Below are positions 9,812 to 19,906 of a DNA stretch of 64,000 nt, in pieces (the first letter of the stretch is position 1; every line of letters begins with the position of its first letter). The DNA lies in contig OZ246012.1 of the NCBI GenBank assembly GCA_965230615.1, positions 1,364,001-1,428,000 on the forward strand, given 5' to 3'. Origin of the DNA: G965230615 sp965230615 (GTDB lineage Bacteria > Pseudomonadota > Gammaproteobacteria > HTCC5015). The position numbers were made by a program, and so were the translations under genes. The notes beneath the pieces are model-generated. The model worked only from the letters and a program-made list of their open reading frames with translations, was not told where the DNA came from and did no database searches.

Positions 9812-10462
9812 ATGAAATCACTGTACAGAATATCCAGCATTACCTTAATGACAATCCTGCTGTCTGCTTGCCAGACAGTGTATTATGATGCGATGGAAAA
9901 AATCGGTATTCATAAACGAGATATTATGATTGATCGTGTTGAGGATGCCAGAAATTCCCAGCAATCCGCCAAAAAGCAATTCGCTTCAGCACTCGAAGAG
10001 TTCCAGGAATTACTGGGTAACCCAGAGAGTTCCTTGCAAGGTAAATATAATAATCTCAATGATGCTTATGCAGATAGCAAAGCCGCCGCTGATAAAGTCT
10101 CTGAGCGAATTCAATCGGTTGAATCGGTTTCTGAAGCGCTATTCGCTGAATGGCAAAATGAACTATCGCTCTATTCCAGCCAGACCTTACGACGCGATAG
10201 CAGTCGCAAGTTGCAACAGACGCGCAGCCGTTATAATCAACTGATAGCAGCAATGCGCAAGGCAGAGTCGCGTATGCAACCTGTCCTGAATACTTTTCAA
10301 GATCAGGTACTCTATTTAAAACATAACCTGAATGCCCGAGCCATTGAAAGCTTAGAAGGTGAGCTTGGTAATATTGAGCTGGACGTTGCACGCTTAATCG
10401 AAGAAATGGAAAGCGCGATTGATGAGGCAGAGACGTTTATTCAAACATTGCAGCAGGCTTAA
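9812..10462 (+). CDS. DUF2959 family lipoprotein
   Basis: A 216-residue predicted lipoprotein. The signal ends in LLSAC (lipobox, Cys20), and the family signature YYDAMEKIGIHKRDIMIDRV follows immediately. The rest is almost entirely alpha-helical and coiled-coil in character, rich in Gln, Glu, Ala and Lys. Function is unknown; DUF2959 members are envelope lipoproteins of gammaproteobacteria. It stands alone on the plus strand between two leftward genes and is therefore its own transcription unit. GAGG lies about 8 bases before the ATG. Confidence 0.88.
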   Translation: MKSLYRISSITLMTILLSACQTVYYDAMEKIGIHKRDIMIDRVEDARNSQQSAKKQFASALEEFQELLGNPESSLQGKYNNLNDAYADSKAAADKVSERIQSVESVSEALFAEWQNELSLYSSQTLRRDSSRKLQQTRSRYNQLIAAMRKAESRMQPVLNTFQDQVLYLKHNLNARAIESLEGELGNIELDVARLIEEMESAIDEAETFIQTLQQA

Positions 10463-10496
10463 TATTCATCAGTTTTATCATTAGTCTAATAAATAA

Positions 10497-10541
10497 AGAG
10501 AGTGCCTTGTTTGTTCTTTAGTTCGCATACTGACACTCTCT
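10497..10541. repeat. 8-bp inverted repeat downstream of the DUF2959 gene
   Basis: AGAGAGTG (10497-10504) is complementary to CACTCTCT (10534-10541), with 29 bases between. It lies in the convergent gap after the DUF2959 stop. There is no T-run, so it is at best a weak terminator. Confidence 0.3.
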
Positions 10542-10656
10542 GCACACCACAGGGGTATTGACTAGCACTTAGCACAGCCCCTGCTTCTTCAGCGTATCTT
10601 GATATTCATAATCATTATGCGGAAAATATAAATAATGTGTTTTAGGCCATGATTAT

Positions 10657-11343
10657 TTATTGCAGCTGTATGCGTCCATTAACCGTCACTACAATTTTAC
10701 TGGTACCGGCTTCGACTGCAGGCGCACTGTTTGCAGCCATGGAAAACTTTGCTTTCTGCTGCCTGAACTGCATGGGCTGTATATGGTTACCGGTATTGAT
10801 ATTGACATCAACGATCTTATAGCTTTTTGCCTGCATGTTTTGCTGGATAATAGCAGCACGCGCTTTAAAGGCATCAAGCGCTTTATTTAAAAGCTTGTTT
10901 TCTGCCTGCTTGCGGGTCTGATCTGTTGGAATAAACGACATTTGTTTGATCAGTAGTCGTTCCTGTAATTTACCGACTAGATTATTCAGCGCAGTAATGG
11001 CTTCACTTTTTATTTCCAACTGCTGACTTGCCTGCCAGGCGACAATGCGCTCATTCTTATAAACCGGATAAGTATTATACGTCATGCTCTTGCTGTTAAA
11101 AGCAGAGGCTTTTTTACTTTTTTTAATTTGGGCTAGCGCCCATTGCATATCTGAATTGATCTTATTCGACAGCACATTGGGATTAACATTTTGGTGCTCT
11201 ACCGATAATATAACACGCATTTGGTCGTTAACAATTTCCTGTTCAGACTGTGCCTGCAAACTAAATACATTAAAGAGTGTTTCATCGGCTAAACTGTGGC
11301 CAGATAGGCACAGCAATAATATCGCACAATAGTTTATCTTCAT
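10657..11343 (-). CDS. SIMPL-domain (DUF541) periplasmic protein
   Basis: A 228-residue secreted protein with the signal MKINYCAILLLCLSGHSLA and predicted cleavage after Ala19. The body matches the SIMPL/DUF541 layout: an N-terminal strand block with VSVEH-like VILSVEHQN, a long helical central part, and a C-terminal IVVTVNGRIQL strand. E. coli YggE is the best-known relative, linked to oxidative stress; biochemical function is unknown. GGTGG precedes the ATG by 7 bases. The adjacent S41 protease gene lies upstream on the same strand, 118 bases away. Confidence 0.85.
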   Translation of the reverse strand: MKINYCAILLLCLSGHSLADETLFNVFSLQAQSEQEIVNDQMRVILSVEHQNVNPNVLSNKINSDMQWALAQIKKSKKASAFNSKSMTYNTYPVYKNERIVAWQASQQLEIKSEAITALNNLVGKLQERLLIKQMSFIPTDQTRKQAENKLLNKALDAFKARAAIIQQNMQAKSYKIVDVNINTGNHIQPMQFRQQKAKFSMAANSAPAVEAGTSKIVVTVNGRIQLQ

Positions 11344-11461
11344 GGTTTATCCACCCATCAAACAAGCTAAATTAAATAATGCCATTAAATGGCTTAGGCC
11401 TGCATTAAACCTGAATGTTGCGCGACTTTAAAGCGATATTACACTTTTTAACACATTTGTC

Positions 11462-12874
11462 TTAGTAGATATTGGTATAGAACTGGCTGATCGTTTGTGG
11501 CGCTAGTATGGGCCCTTGTTTGCTATTCGCCTCTGATGCTTGTGCAGAGCCATTAGTAGCACTGGGTACAGCACTCGTCACAGCTGGGCAGCTACCGGTA
11601 TTGATAAACTCCACCGCTGCAGCCAGTGAGTCTTCGCTGATATTACTGCGGGCAGTTAATAAGTCATCATTCGCCGCACAATCCACAGGTAGCCCGTCAA
11701 AATATTCACCAAAATTATTCACATTAAATGTCTGAAATGTCACTGCACGTAAGCGCTTGCTGTCATTGCAATAATCAAAGCCAAACTGACCGACGGGCTT
11801 ACCCAAAGTAGGCTCACCGACAATCGCAAAGCGTTTGCCTGCTGTTTGAAAATAAGGTGATAAGCCATTGATTAATAGTTCACTGGCAGAGGCAGACGCA
11901 TTGGATGTGATAAACACAACATTATCCAGATCAATACTGTTCGGCTCACTAAAAAAACTGACACTGGAATCTAGGCTGGCCGCTTTGTCACTATTGTGAC
12001 GATCGGAAGTAAATACATTACCCACATTTGCCGGACCTGCTATCAGGCTCCCTAACAAATCAGCAACAAGTACCAAGCCTCCTCCGTTATAGCGTAAATC
12101 AATGATGACACTGCGCACAGCAGCATCACTAAACTGGGCAAATGCGGCACGTAACTGGTCACTGGCAGGACTGATAAAGGTATCCAACGCCAAATAGCCT
12201 GCAATCACGTTATCGCTACCATCGCGCAGAATTTCCACTGTTGATACAGGCGTGAGTTGTACGACAGCTTTAGTGAGCTGTACTTCAGGTAAAGCACTAC
12301 CGCTGACATCGTCGAAAACAAAGCGCTGGGTAAAGCCAGTCTCTGCCGGGCCTAAGGCTGCGCCTAAATCACCATTGAGCCACACTGTGGTTGCATCATC
12401 ACCCCCGATTAAGCTCAAACGGTAGCCACGTTGCAAACCCGCATTCGCTGCGGGACTGCCAGCGGTGACCTGCGAGATTCTGAGTTCTGTATTATTGTGC
12501 ACACCAAGGCTAAAACCAAAGCCAACAAATTCACCTTCGCCAAAGAAAGCCTGCTCAGCGGCTGGCGTCGTAATAAAGCTAAAGTTTTTATCGCGACTGC
12601 TCGGCAGGTAACGTAGAAAATCTAATAGGGCTTCATCATCAGAGACAGTGGACAAATCAATTGAGTATTTATTAGTTTGATCAGCCTCATCATTCCAGAG
12701 GTACCACTCTTGCATTAATGCCAGCACCTCAGACTTTGCATCTGTATCTGAACAAAGCTGTGCAATTGTACGCCGCTCCAGATCCAAATCATTACTGCTG
12801 CTACAGGCAAAAAGACCCAAGGCCAGTAGAACCCCTAGCAGTATATGGATACAGTATCTATAACATTTGTGCAT
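11462..12874 (-). CDS. S41 family peptidase lipoprotein with PDZ domain
   Basis: A 470-residue predicted lipoprotein: the signal ends in LGLFAC, followed by SSS. A PDZ-like domain (about residues 105-200, FGFSLGVHN... GSPAANAGLQRG) precedes the C-terminal-processing-protease fold. The catalytic Ser is within TSNASASASELL, and the likely Lys is in PTLGKPVGQFG, giving the Ser-Lys dyad typical of S41. A short Ser/Ala-rich tail ends the protein. The ATG at 12874 is chosen because GGGGGAG lies 5 bases upstream; a start at 12895 would add 7 residues. Similar lipoprotein S41 enzymes are common in marine gammaproteobacteria; the substrate is unknown. Confidence 0.88.
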   Translation of the reverse strand: MHKCYRYCIHILLGVLLALGLFACSSSNDLDLERRTIAQLCSDTDAKSEVLALMQEWYLWNDEADQTNKYSIDLSTVSDDEALLDFLRYLPSSRDKNFSFITTPAAEQAFFGEGEFVGFGFSLGVHNNTELRISQVTAGSPAANAGLQRGYRLSLIGGDDATTVWLNGDLGAALGPAETGFTQRFVFDDVSGSALPEVQLTKAVVQLTPVSTVEILRDGSDNVIAGYLALDTFISPASDQLRAAFAQFSDAAVRSVIIDLRYNGGGLVLVADLLGSLIAGPANVGNVFTSDRHNSDKAASLDSSVSFFSEPNSIDLDNVVFITSNASASASELLINGLSPYFQTAGKRFAIVGEPTLGKPVGQFGFDYCNDSKRLRAVTFQTFNVNNFGEYFDGLPVDCAANDDLLTARSNISEDSLAAAVEFINTGSCPAVTSAVPSATNGSAQASEANSKQGPILAPQTISQFYTNIY

Positions 12875-13045
12875 ATCATCTCCCCCAATATTCACGCTTA
12901 GCCCATAAAGCGCATAGCATCTTTGTATGGCGTAGGCCTTTATATATACCCTGTATACTATATATACTACAAGCTAAAGCATTTGGATCTTGCTCATAGT
13001 ATTAGCCAATACCAAGCTGACCTTAATACACATCAGCATATCGAT

Positions 13046-16000
13046 TTACCGATTACTTTTCTTAAAGGTATATTGATCAAACTTGAAACGCATCTTAACA
13101 AAAGGCCCTTTCGCCGTATATTCTGCAAGCGAGAAGTCATCGTCGCTGAAACCATCAAAGTTATAACCTACGCTGAGCCAGACATTTTTCGCAAAATCCC
13201 AGCCTGCTGACACACCATATGAATACAGCGCATTACCGGCATTCGCTGAGCGTAATGTGCTGATATGCACACCCAAATCCCAATGCCGACTAATATCATG
13301 GCGGTATTCTGTGCCAATATAATGCGTTATGCCATCATAGTCATCGTCATCAATGCTGTCGAGCACATATTTGATGCCATAACTAAAAGCAAACTGATTA
13401 TGACGACTTGGCAAATAGTTGCCTTTCCAGTTATTAATCCAACGACGACTTTGTTCAGACTCACCTGTCGCACTGGTAAATATATCGTATTTATAATCCA
13501 AGCGGTTTAAATGAATCCACTTGGATGTGATCGGCCGATACGCTAATGAGAAGCGTAAGTCACCATTGCTGCGCTCGCTATTATCTGTAAAGGTAGAGTC
13601 AAATAACTGCATATCAACGCCAAACGCAATACCTTCTTGCAAGTCACGATGCCAACCAATAATCGCACCAAAGCGGTCTTCGCTATCAGAGTCACGTTGC
13701 TCTAGACGATTTACCCAGGTTGATGAGTCACCACGACGAGTAGCACCAAGCGAGACCGCACTAAAGTCATTACTAAACGTGCCGGATGATGGTGGTGGCA
13801 CATTCAGATTAAGCTCGGTGTTGCCACCGCCATCACGCATGGTTTTGCTTTGATCGTAAGACACGTCACCGCTCCAACGCTCATTAAGTCGCACGCCTTG
13901 TGTCAGGCCTAATACAGCAAATGTTCTTGGCCCATATTCGCCTGTCTGTTCTTCAACAGAAGAGTCTATTTGCATTTGCGACCATGGGGTGGCACGGATA
14001 CCTGCTCGTACTGAACGTGTATCTTGGCGCTGTCCTTGAGTTGTTTCATTTTCAATATAGGTTACAAAATTGCGTGTCCAGCTATATTCCAAACCTTGAA
14101 TATGTCGCGTTGGATACGCTGGGTTCTCAGCATCAGAACCCAAGTCAATTTCACTATTAGCGCGAATTAATAATTTACCATCGGCCAATTTCGTGCTGGC
14201 ACCGACTAAGAGGAGTTGTGATTCACTCTCAGTACCATCGGCTTGCTCGTCTTTGGCATTGCGAATACCGACCATAAATGTATTTTGCTCAATAGTGGCA
14301 GACAGATCTGCCTCAATAACATCCCGACTGGCTTCGGTATTGAGGTTATCTTCATGGTAGACTTCACTATTGACGCGCAACATATCATTAATTTGATAGC
14401 TGCCATCAACACCGTATTTACGTGTGCCACTTTCACTGCCGGCTTGCTGCCCAAGCCCAAAACCGGCATCCTGCTCACGGGCATAGACTCTACCGTCTAA
14501 ATCGCGACCATGTACCTTAAACTCAGCGATATAAGCATCACCTTCACGTTGCGTACCTGCATCATTAACATCACTGCTGGCATATTCAACTTTCAGTTCT
14601 GTAGTATCACTGGTTTGTATGCGAATATCGGTGCCATACAGGTCACCATCAGCGCCAAAGGTACCATCACTAATTGCTGTGACCGCTACCTGAGCTTTAT
14701 TATCAGCCAGTTTCAACTCGGCCCGAGCACCTGCTGTAATATCGCCTTCGATATCCGTATTCGTTTCATAGTCGATCACAATAATAATTGGATTAAAATT
14801 CAAATCACGGCTTAGAACCGGCTCTTTAAAGAAAACTGTACCTGCCTGATAATCAATGTTGTAATCGTAATGACGACGTAAAATACGGCTTTCAAGAATA
14901 TCCTGACTGCGGAAACGATCACGTGTTTCAAGCGTGATTGTTTCACTATTGAGTACGATATCATTGCGGCTTAAACGATACAGACCAGAAGTACCATCAC
15001 CTTGAATTTCATCTTTGACAAAGCGGAATTCAGTTTCAGTGGCAAACGCATTCACACTGAGTTTTTCACTGTTATATTCTGACTTCACACCAGTGACATT
15101 GCGACCATACTGCGATAACTCGCTTTGATTCAGGCCAGTATCATAATCGCCGAACATCGCATAGAAATTATCTTTCTCTGCTTTAACAAAAACTTTTTCA
15201 GCACTGGCGGCTTCATAGCGCTGTTCAGTGTTGTCGCCATATAAGGTAAAGTTGTCATCCGGATCACGTGTCTGGAATAAGCTATTACCAACAGACTCTT
15301 CATCTTTACTGGTATCAACAGCTGTCGTCAGTAACCAGTCATCACCTACATTACCTTTGGCAAAAAAGGCTAACTTGCTATCATTGTAGGCACCATCTTC
15401 AAAGCCATTATTTTCTGCTGAGGCTACATTGCCAGAAATACTGTTATGGCCTACCACTGCATCAGCCACACCCACCACAATCCAGTCTCGTTTAGCTGGC
15501 TTAAGCCAGGCTTCAACGGTCTGTTCTATATCTTTATTAAAAGCAAAGTTCAATTCGACTTTACCGGTTTGCGTGGTCGGCTCCAGTTCAATATAGGCAA
15601 TACCACGTTGCTGAATTTCATATACCGGTTGATTGCGATCATAAGCGGCCAGCAAATCTTCCTCCATTGAATCCAGGCGCTCTTTACTTTGATAAGGTGG
15701 CAATACGGCAAAGTCACCCACAATACCTGGTCTGACAGCTTGGCCCCATTCATCGGTAAACTTAACAGCCAACACAGGTGGCGTTTTACCATCGGCCACT
15801 AAATAGGAATACTCTTCAACCAACTCTGCTTTAATAGGCGACTCTGAAAAGTAGATCACCCTTTCCAGTACCTCTTTAACCTTGCCATCTTGCCCAACAA
15901 TACTAAACTCAAATTTATTCGGGCCTTCCTTAATATGAATACCTTGCCAGTAGCTTCTGGCAATCGTTTTACTCTCATTGCGCAGCAAGCCAAAGTAAAA

Positions 16001-19000
16001 TAGTGGGTTGAGCTTTTCACCATTGAGCTTGCCATTTATCACATCTTGCGGATCATGTTTAATCGCAATATTAACCGCTGGAATAGGAGGCACAAAGTCA
16101 TCAGCAGGCATTAGCCACTCAACACCGGCTTGCGTGCGATCCAACCAGGCTTTATTAAACTGTTCAATATTCAACTCGGGTGTTGGTGGTTTTTTGGCAT
16201 GCAATACAGGCACCGCTTGCAGCGGCTTACCTTGCACAATAACACTCTCTTCAGCGCTCTGTGCTTGGACCATCTCGGAGACATCAGCTCCAACCGTTTC
16301 AACAACATCAATCAGAATTTCAGTACGTCGGTTTTGAGCACGACCCACTTCCGTGGCATTATCGGCAAGCGGTTGATCAGGCCCCATACCTTCGGCAGTG
16401 ACCTCATTATCTTCCAAGCCTAACGACTCTTGTAAGTAGCGGGCAACAGAGCTAGCCCGTGCTTTAGATAGCACATAGTTATCTTTAAACTTGGTTCTGC
16501 CTGCTGCCGAAATCGGCACACTATCGGTATGCCCTATGACTCTTACACCACGAACGTCTGAGCCTATCAATGCTGGAAAGATAGACTGCAGCTCAAGTTT
16601 ATCTGCTGTGCTCAGTTTAGCACTTAAGGTGCCAAAGCTTGGTTGAAAAACATAGCGATTTGGTTTAACCCGACGGCCCTCGACTAAGGCCACTGTCTCA
16701 ACAGGTGGGATTCTGACACCTTTATCTGTTTCGGTATCAAACATAGCCGCTGCTTTGCTGGCCAATCGGCCATCTTTGGTTTTACCCACATAAGCATCTA
16801 GCGTGAGTGCATGCTGCCAGTTCGCAGCAAAGTCACCTAAGCGGTAAATTAATATAGTATCGCTAACTTGTGGATCCGGTATTGCCTCACCATCAATGCG
16901 GCTACTACCAGCAATATAGGTCACGCCTTTAGGCAATATCATCGTAATACGGTAGTTAGAAGCAGGTATCTCACCACCGGTCATTTGCAAACGATATTGC
17001 AGTGCATCATTGCCTATCTGGGTCTGCATTTGCAGACTGACTTTGGCCTGTGCTGGTGGCTTTTCTTCAACATGAAAATCAGCACGCCATAAGCTACCTG
17101 GCTTCAGATCAATAAAACGCGAATAAGGTGTGCCAGCAAAGCGTGTATTTTCTTCACAGTTAACGATTTGCATATTTGAAGGTAGGCTTTCGAGATCCAA
17201 CTGCACAACATGCGTACCAGGGCGTAAGTCCTCAAAATGGTATTTACCATTTTCATCGGTAATCACATAACTACCATCTTCCAGATAGATTCTAACACCT
17301 TCTACACCTGGCAAGCCTTCAGCAACCTTAGCAGGCTCACGGTCATCTACCGCTGGCAAGCCGATTTGTAAGGTACCACTATCGGCCAAGATAATATCAT
17401 TGAATTCATCTTTAATTTTTATTTTGGCTCTGGCTTTGATGACCGCATCGATCGCTTGTGCCTCTTCGCCACTGATAGCAGCATCCTCAAATGCCAGCAA
17501 GTCATTAAAGCCACCCACACTGATTTGCTCTTCCTGCAAACCTAATGCTGCCTGAAAGTATGGTGCCAATGCCGCCGTGCGGGCTTTTAAGGTGTTCATG
17601 CTCAGCGCATCTGTCGCCTTATCTGATATGTAACCTTCAAGGCTGACGGTATGCACGTCGCTCTCGTTGAGCATATCGATAATGCGTAATAGCTGTTTAG
17701 TTTCCAAATCATTTAATTCAGACTTGGTAGATGCTATTGCCGGATAGAACACAAATTCTTTGTCATCATATTGTGGCTTGCTGCGTAACAATACATTCCG
17801 CACCACCGGAGTTGATCGAGTAATGGCAACTTCCGCTTTGCGAATACCTGATTGCAGCCCCATACTCGCAACCGCTTCTGTCTCATAGCGACCATAGTTA
17901 TCCGCTAAGACATTGGCTTTAAATACCAATTGATGCTGCCAAATTAACACATCTGAAAATTTACGGTCATCAAACTTAAACAGCAACTGACCATCTTGAA
18001 CCTCTGGCTCACCCCAGCTATGCCCATCGAGTTCAACACTACCTTGCTGATAAGTTAATGCTGCAGGTAGCTTAACGGCAATTTGATAATCACTCACATA
18101 GGTATTAGTAACCGAGAAATCAATGGCATACTCAATAACATCATCGCGTTTCTGGCTGCTCAAACGAATATCACTACTACCTGCCTGGCCTTTAACAACC
18201 GGGCAATTACCAGAGATCACCCGTCCGACTAAAATGTTTTTCTCGCGCAAAAATTCATCACGAACATCAATCACTGCTTGTGCAACATTGGATGTTGCAC
18301 CCACCAAATCAGTCGCACTTGCGCTATTAATTGCCTCGCCCAATGGCGTGCCTGCGGTAACTTCAACAACATAGCGTAATGTTAAAGACTCACCCGGCGC
18401 CAAATCACGCGTGCTAAATTGTAAACCACGGCCATTCGCGGCGATCGCCGGATCCGCAATGGTAGCCCCATCCAATCGCGCTGAACCTGCTTGATAACGA
18501 AAGCCTTGTGGCAAAGTATCGTTGACGATAACACCTGTTGCAGGTACCAGCGTATCTACATTATCAACTGTGACTCGATAAGCGATAAAGTCACCAATAC
18601 CCGCATCATTACGCAGCGATGTTTTATTCACAACCAATTGCACTGCGATGGGATCTATCGGTAAATCCACATGCAGTGGCGGACCTGGATTAAGCGTAAA
18701 AGGTTGCGCAAACGATGCATCGGCTAATAAGGCATAAGGCGCTGCTGGCAGTGTTTGTAACTGCGCAATCGTCTCATTAGAGGGTGCTAAGAAGCCAACT
18801 GTTGGTACCACTTCCAAGCGATACTGCCCTGGCAATAACAATGGAAAACGATAACCCCCAGTTGGGAAGTTATAAACAGTGCCACCACTATCGGTGGCTG
18901 TGCTGCCAGTGACTAAGGTGTTTGGAAAAGCGCTAACACCATCATTACCAAACACATCTACACCCGGTATTGCCGGTTGACCAGTCGCTTCGTTAATCAG

Positions 19001-19891
19001 CCTAACGGTAATACCATCAACGGCATCACCGCTTAAGCTGTTAAAAACGATACCAAAAGGATCAACCAATGTTGCACCAACGGCACTATCAGTGCCATCA
19101 ACTGGGTCGGTATAACTGGCTTCAACACTGCTATCTGGGCCAACACTCAGTTCACAGTTAAACGCGGTAACCGCATTTTCAGTGGTTTGCACATAGCCCA
19201 CAAAGGTGCCAGTATCCACATCCGTTTCACTCAGCAGAATGGTTTCACTATCCCCCAGCGTGCTGCTTACCGTAACTTCAACTGTGTCTACTGCCATACT
19301 ATCGATATTTTGATCAGCATCGTCGAGCTGAACGAAAACCGGGTCGCTACTATTATATATAGTGGCTGGCGCCAGCGTTAATGGGGTCGTTGGATCCAAC
19401 ACAGTCATACCCACGCCAAGATCAGGGAATGCTGGATTCGCTGATGGTATAAATGGCCCACTGCTACCGTTACGGCATTGCGTGGGCGCCTCCTCAGTGA
19501 TCGTTGCTGTTGTCGGGCTATATTGCAATAAGCCGATGGTTGACTGAGTACGAATAATTGTCGATGTTACATTCACCGTATTGCTGTTTTCAGTCACGGC
19601 AATGCTGCCACCGACATCAAAGGTCGCCACAGCAGTATTACTAATCACTGTACCAACGGGTGTCATCGCATATAAAGGCATCATCGTCATGATAGCCAAT
19701 AAACAGGCAGACACCTTCCAATGCACTCGTTTATTTAACATCGAGCACATTGGAAGGTGGGCCTTGCCAAATAAAGACAAGACCACCTTCTCACAAACAG
19801 TCACCGTCGACACACAGCCATATGCCTTAGCCAGTAACTGGCCAAGGCACTGCTGTGCGCGTAGTAACTGTTTATGAAAGGCGTTAAACAA
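13046..19891 (-). CDS. Giant DUF11/SdrB/OmpA surface protein with C-terminal beta-barrel
   Basis: A 2281-residue envelope protein, last gene of the DUF11 operon. A hydrophobic signal lies at about 51-75, unusually deep if the TTG at 19891 is the true start; that TTG has AGGA 7 bases upstream, while the Met at 19741 fits a normal Sec signal. ISNTAVATFDVGG follows. DUF11 is at about 416-545, an OmpA-like block with degenerate motifs at about 715-800, a Cna-B/SdrD-like domain at about 842-945 (VITDENGKYHFEDL), a second DUF11-like region at 950-1070, and a full OmpA-like domain at 1080-1195 (IGHTDSVP, LSKARASSVARYL, NRRTEI). The last 700 or so residues show alternating strands typical of a beta-barrel, ending in GPFVKMRFKF. 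It is probably the outer-membrane and peptidoglycan anchor for the operon's secreted proteins; that role is inferred. Confidence 0.85.
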   Translation of the reverse strand: MFNAFHKQLLRAQQCLGQLLAKAYGCVSTVTVCEKVVLSLFGKAHLPMCSMLNKRVHWKVSACLLAIMTMMPLYAMTPVGTVISNTAVATFDVGGSIAVTENSNTVNVTSTIIRTQSTIGLLQYSPTTATITEEAPTQCRNGSSGPFIPSANPAFPDLGVGMTVLDPTTPLTLAPATIYNSSDPVFVQLDDADQNIDSMAVDTVEVTVSSTLGDSETILLSETDVDTGTFVGYVQTTENAVTAFNCELSVGPDSSVEASYTDPVDGTDSAVGATLVDPFGIVFNSLSGDAVDGITVRLINEATGQPAIPGVDVFGNDGVSAFPNTLVTGSTATDSGGTVYNFPTGGYRFPLLLPGQYRLEVVPTVGFLAPSNETIAQLQTLPAAPYALLADASFAQPFTLNPGPPLHVDLPIDPIAVQLVVNKTSLRNDAGIGDFIAYRVTVDNVDTLVPATGVIVNDTLPQGFRYQAGSARLDGATIADPAIAANGRGLQFSTRDLAPGESLTLRYVVEVTAGTPLGEAINSASATDLVGATSNVAQAVIDVRDEFLREKNILVGRVISGNCPVVKGQAGSSDIRLSSQKRDDVIEYAIDFSVTNTYVSDYQIAVKLPAALTYQQGSVELDGHSWGEPEVQDGQLLFKFDDRKFSDVLIWQHQLVFKANVLADNYGRYETEAVASMGLQSGIRKAEVAITRSTPVVRNVLLRSKPQYDDKEFVFYPAIASTKSELNDLETKQLLRIIDMLNESDVHTVSLEGYISDKATDALSMNTLKARTAALAPYFQAALGLQEEQISVGGFNDLLAFEDAAISGEEAQAIDAVIKARAKIKIKDEFNDIILADSGTLQIGLPAVDDREPAKVAEGLPGVEGVRIYLEDGSYVITDENGKYHFEDLRPGTHVVQLDLESLPSNMQIVNCEENTRFAGTPYSRFIDLKPGSLWRADFHVEEKPPAQAKVSLQMQTQIGNDALQYRLQMTGGEIPASNYRITMILPKGVTYIAGSSRIDGEAIPDPQVSDTILIYRLGDFAANWQHALTLDAYVGKTKDGRLASKAAAMFDTETDKGVRIPPVETVALVEGRRVKPNRYVFQPSFGTLSAKLSTADKLELQSIFPALIGSDVRGVRVIGHTDSVPISAAGRTKFKDNYVLSKARASSVARYLQESLGLEDNEVTAEGMGPDQPLADNATEVGRAQNRRTEILIDVVETVGADVSEMVQAQSAEESVIVQGKPLQAVPVLHAKKPPTPELNIEQFNKAWLDRTQAGVEWLMPADDFVPPIPAVNIAIKHDPQDVINGKLNGEKLNPLFYFGLLRNESKTIARSYWQGIHIKEGPNKFEFSIVGQDGKVKEVLERVIYFSESPIKAELVEEYSYLVADGKTPPVLAVKFTDEWGQAVRPGIVGDFAVLPPYQSKERLDSMEEDLLAAYDRNQPVYEIQQRGIAYIELEPTTQTGKVELNFAFNKDIEQTVEAWLKPAKRDWIVVGVADAVVGHNSISGNVASAENNGFEDGAYNDSKLAFFAKGNVGDDWLLTTAVDTSKDEESVGNSLFQTRDPDDNFTLYGDNTEQRYEAASAEKVFVKAEKDNFYAMFGDYDTGLNQSELSQYGRNVTGVKSEYNSEKLSVNAFATETEFRFVKDEIQGDGTSGLYRLSRNDIVLNSETITLETRDRFRSQDILESRILRRHYDYNIDYQAGTVFFKEPVLSRDLNFNPIIIVIDYETNTDIEGDITAGARAELKLADNKAQVAVTAISDGTFGADGDLYGTDIRIQTSDTTELKVEYASSDVNDAGTQREGDAYIAEFKVHGRDLDGRVYAREQDAGFGLGQQAGSESGTRKYGVDGSYQINDMLRVNSEVYHEDNLNTEASRDVIEADLSATIEQNTFMVGIRNAKDEQADGTESESQLLLVGASTKLADGKLLIRANSEIDLGSDAENPAYPTRHIQGLEYSWTRNFVTYIENETTQGQRQDTRSVRAGIRATPWSQMQIDSSVEEQTGEYGPRTFAVLGLTQGVRLNERWSGDVSYDQSKTMRDGGGNTELNLNVPPPSSGTFSNDFSAVSLGATRRGDSSTWVNRLEQRDSDSEDRFGAIIGWHRDLQEGIAFGVDMQLFDSTFTDNSERSNGDLRFSLAYRPITSKWIHLNRLDYKYDIFTSATGESEQSRRWINNWKGNYLPSRHNQFAFSYGIKYVLDSIDDDDYDGITHYIGTEYRHDISRHWDLGVHISTLRSANAGNALYSYGVSAGWDFAKNVWLSVGYNFDGFSDDDFSLAEYTAKGPFVKMRFKFDQYTFKKSNR

Positions 19892-19906
19892 GATCTAGTC
19901 CTGTGT

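Noticed and set aside
10497..10541. Terminator for the DUF2959 gene
   Set aside because: Inverted repeat has a 29-base loop and no T-run; listed only as a repeat.
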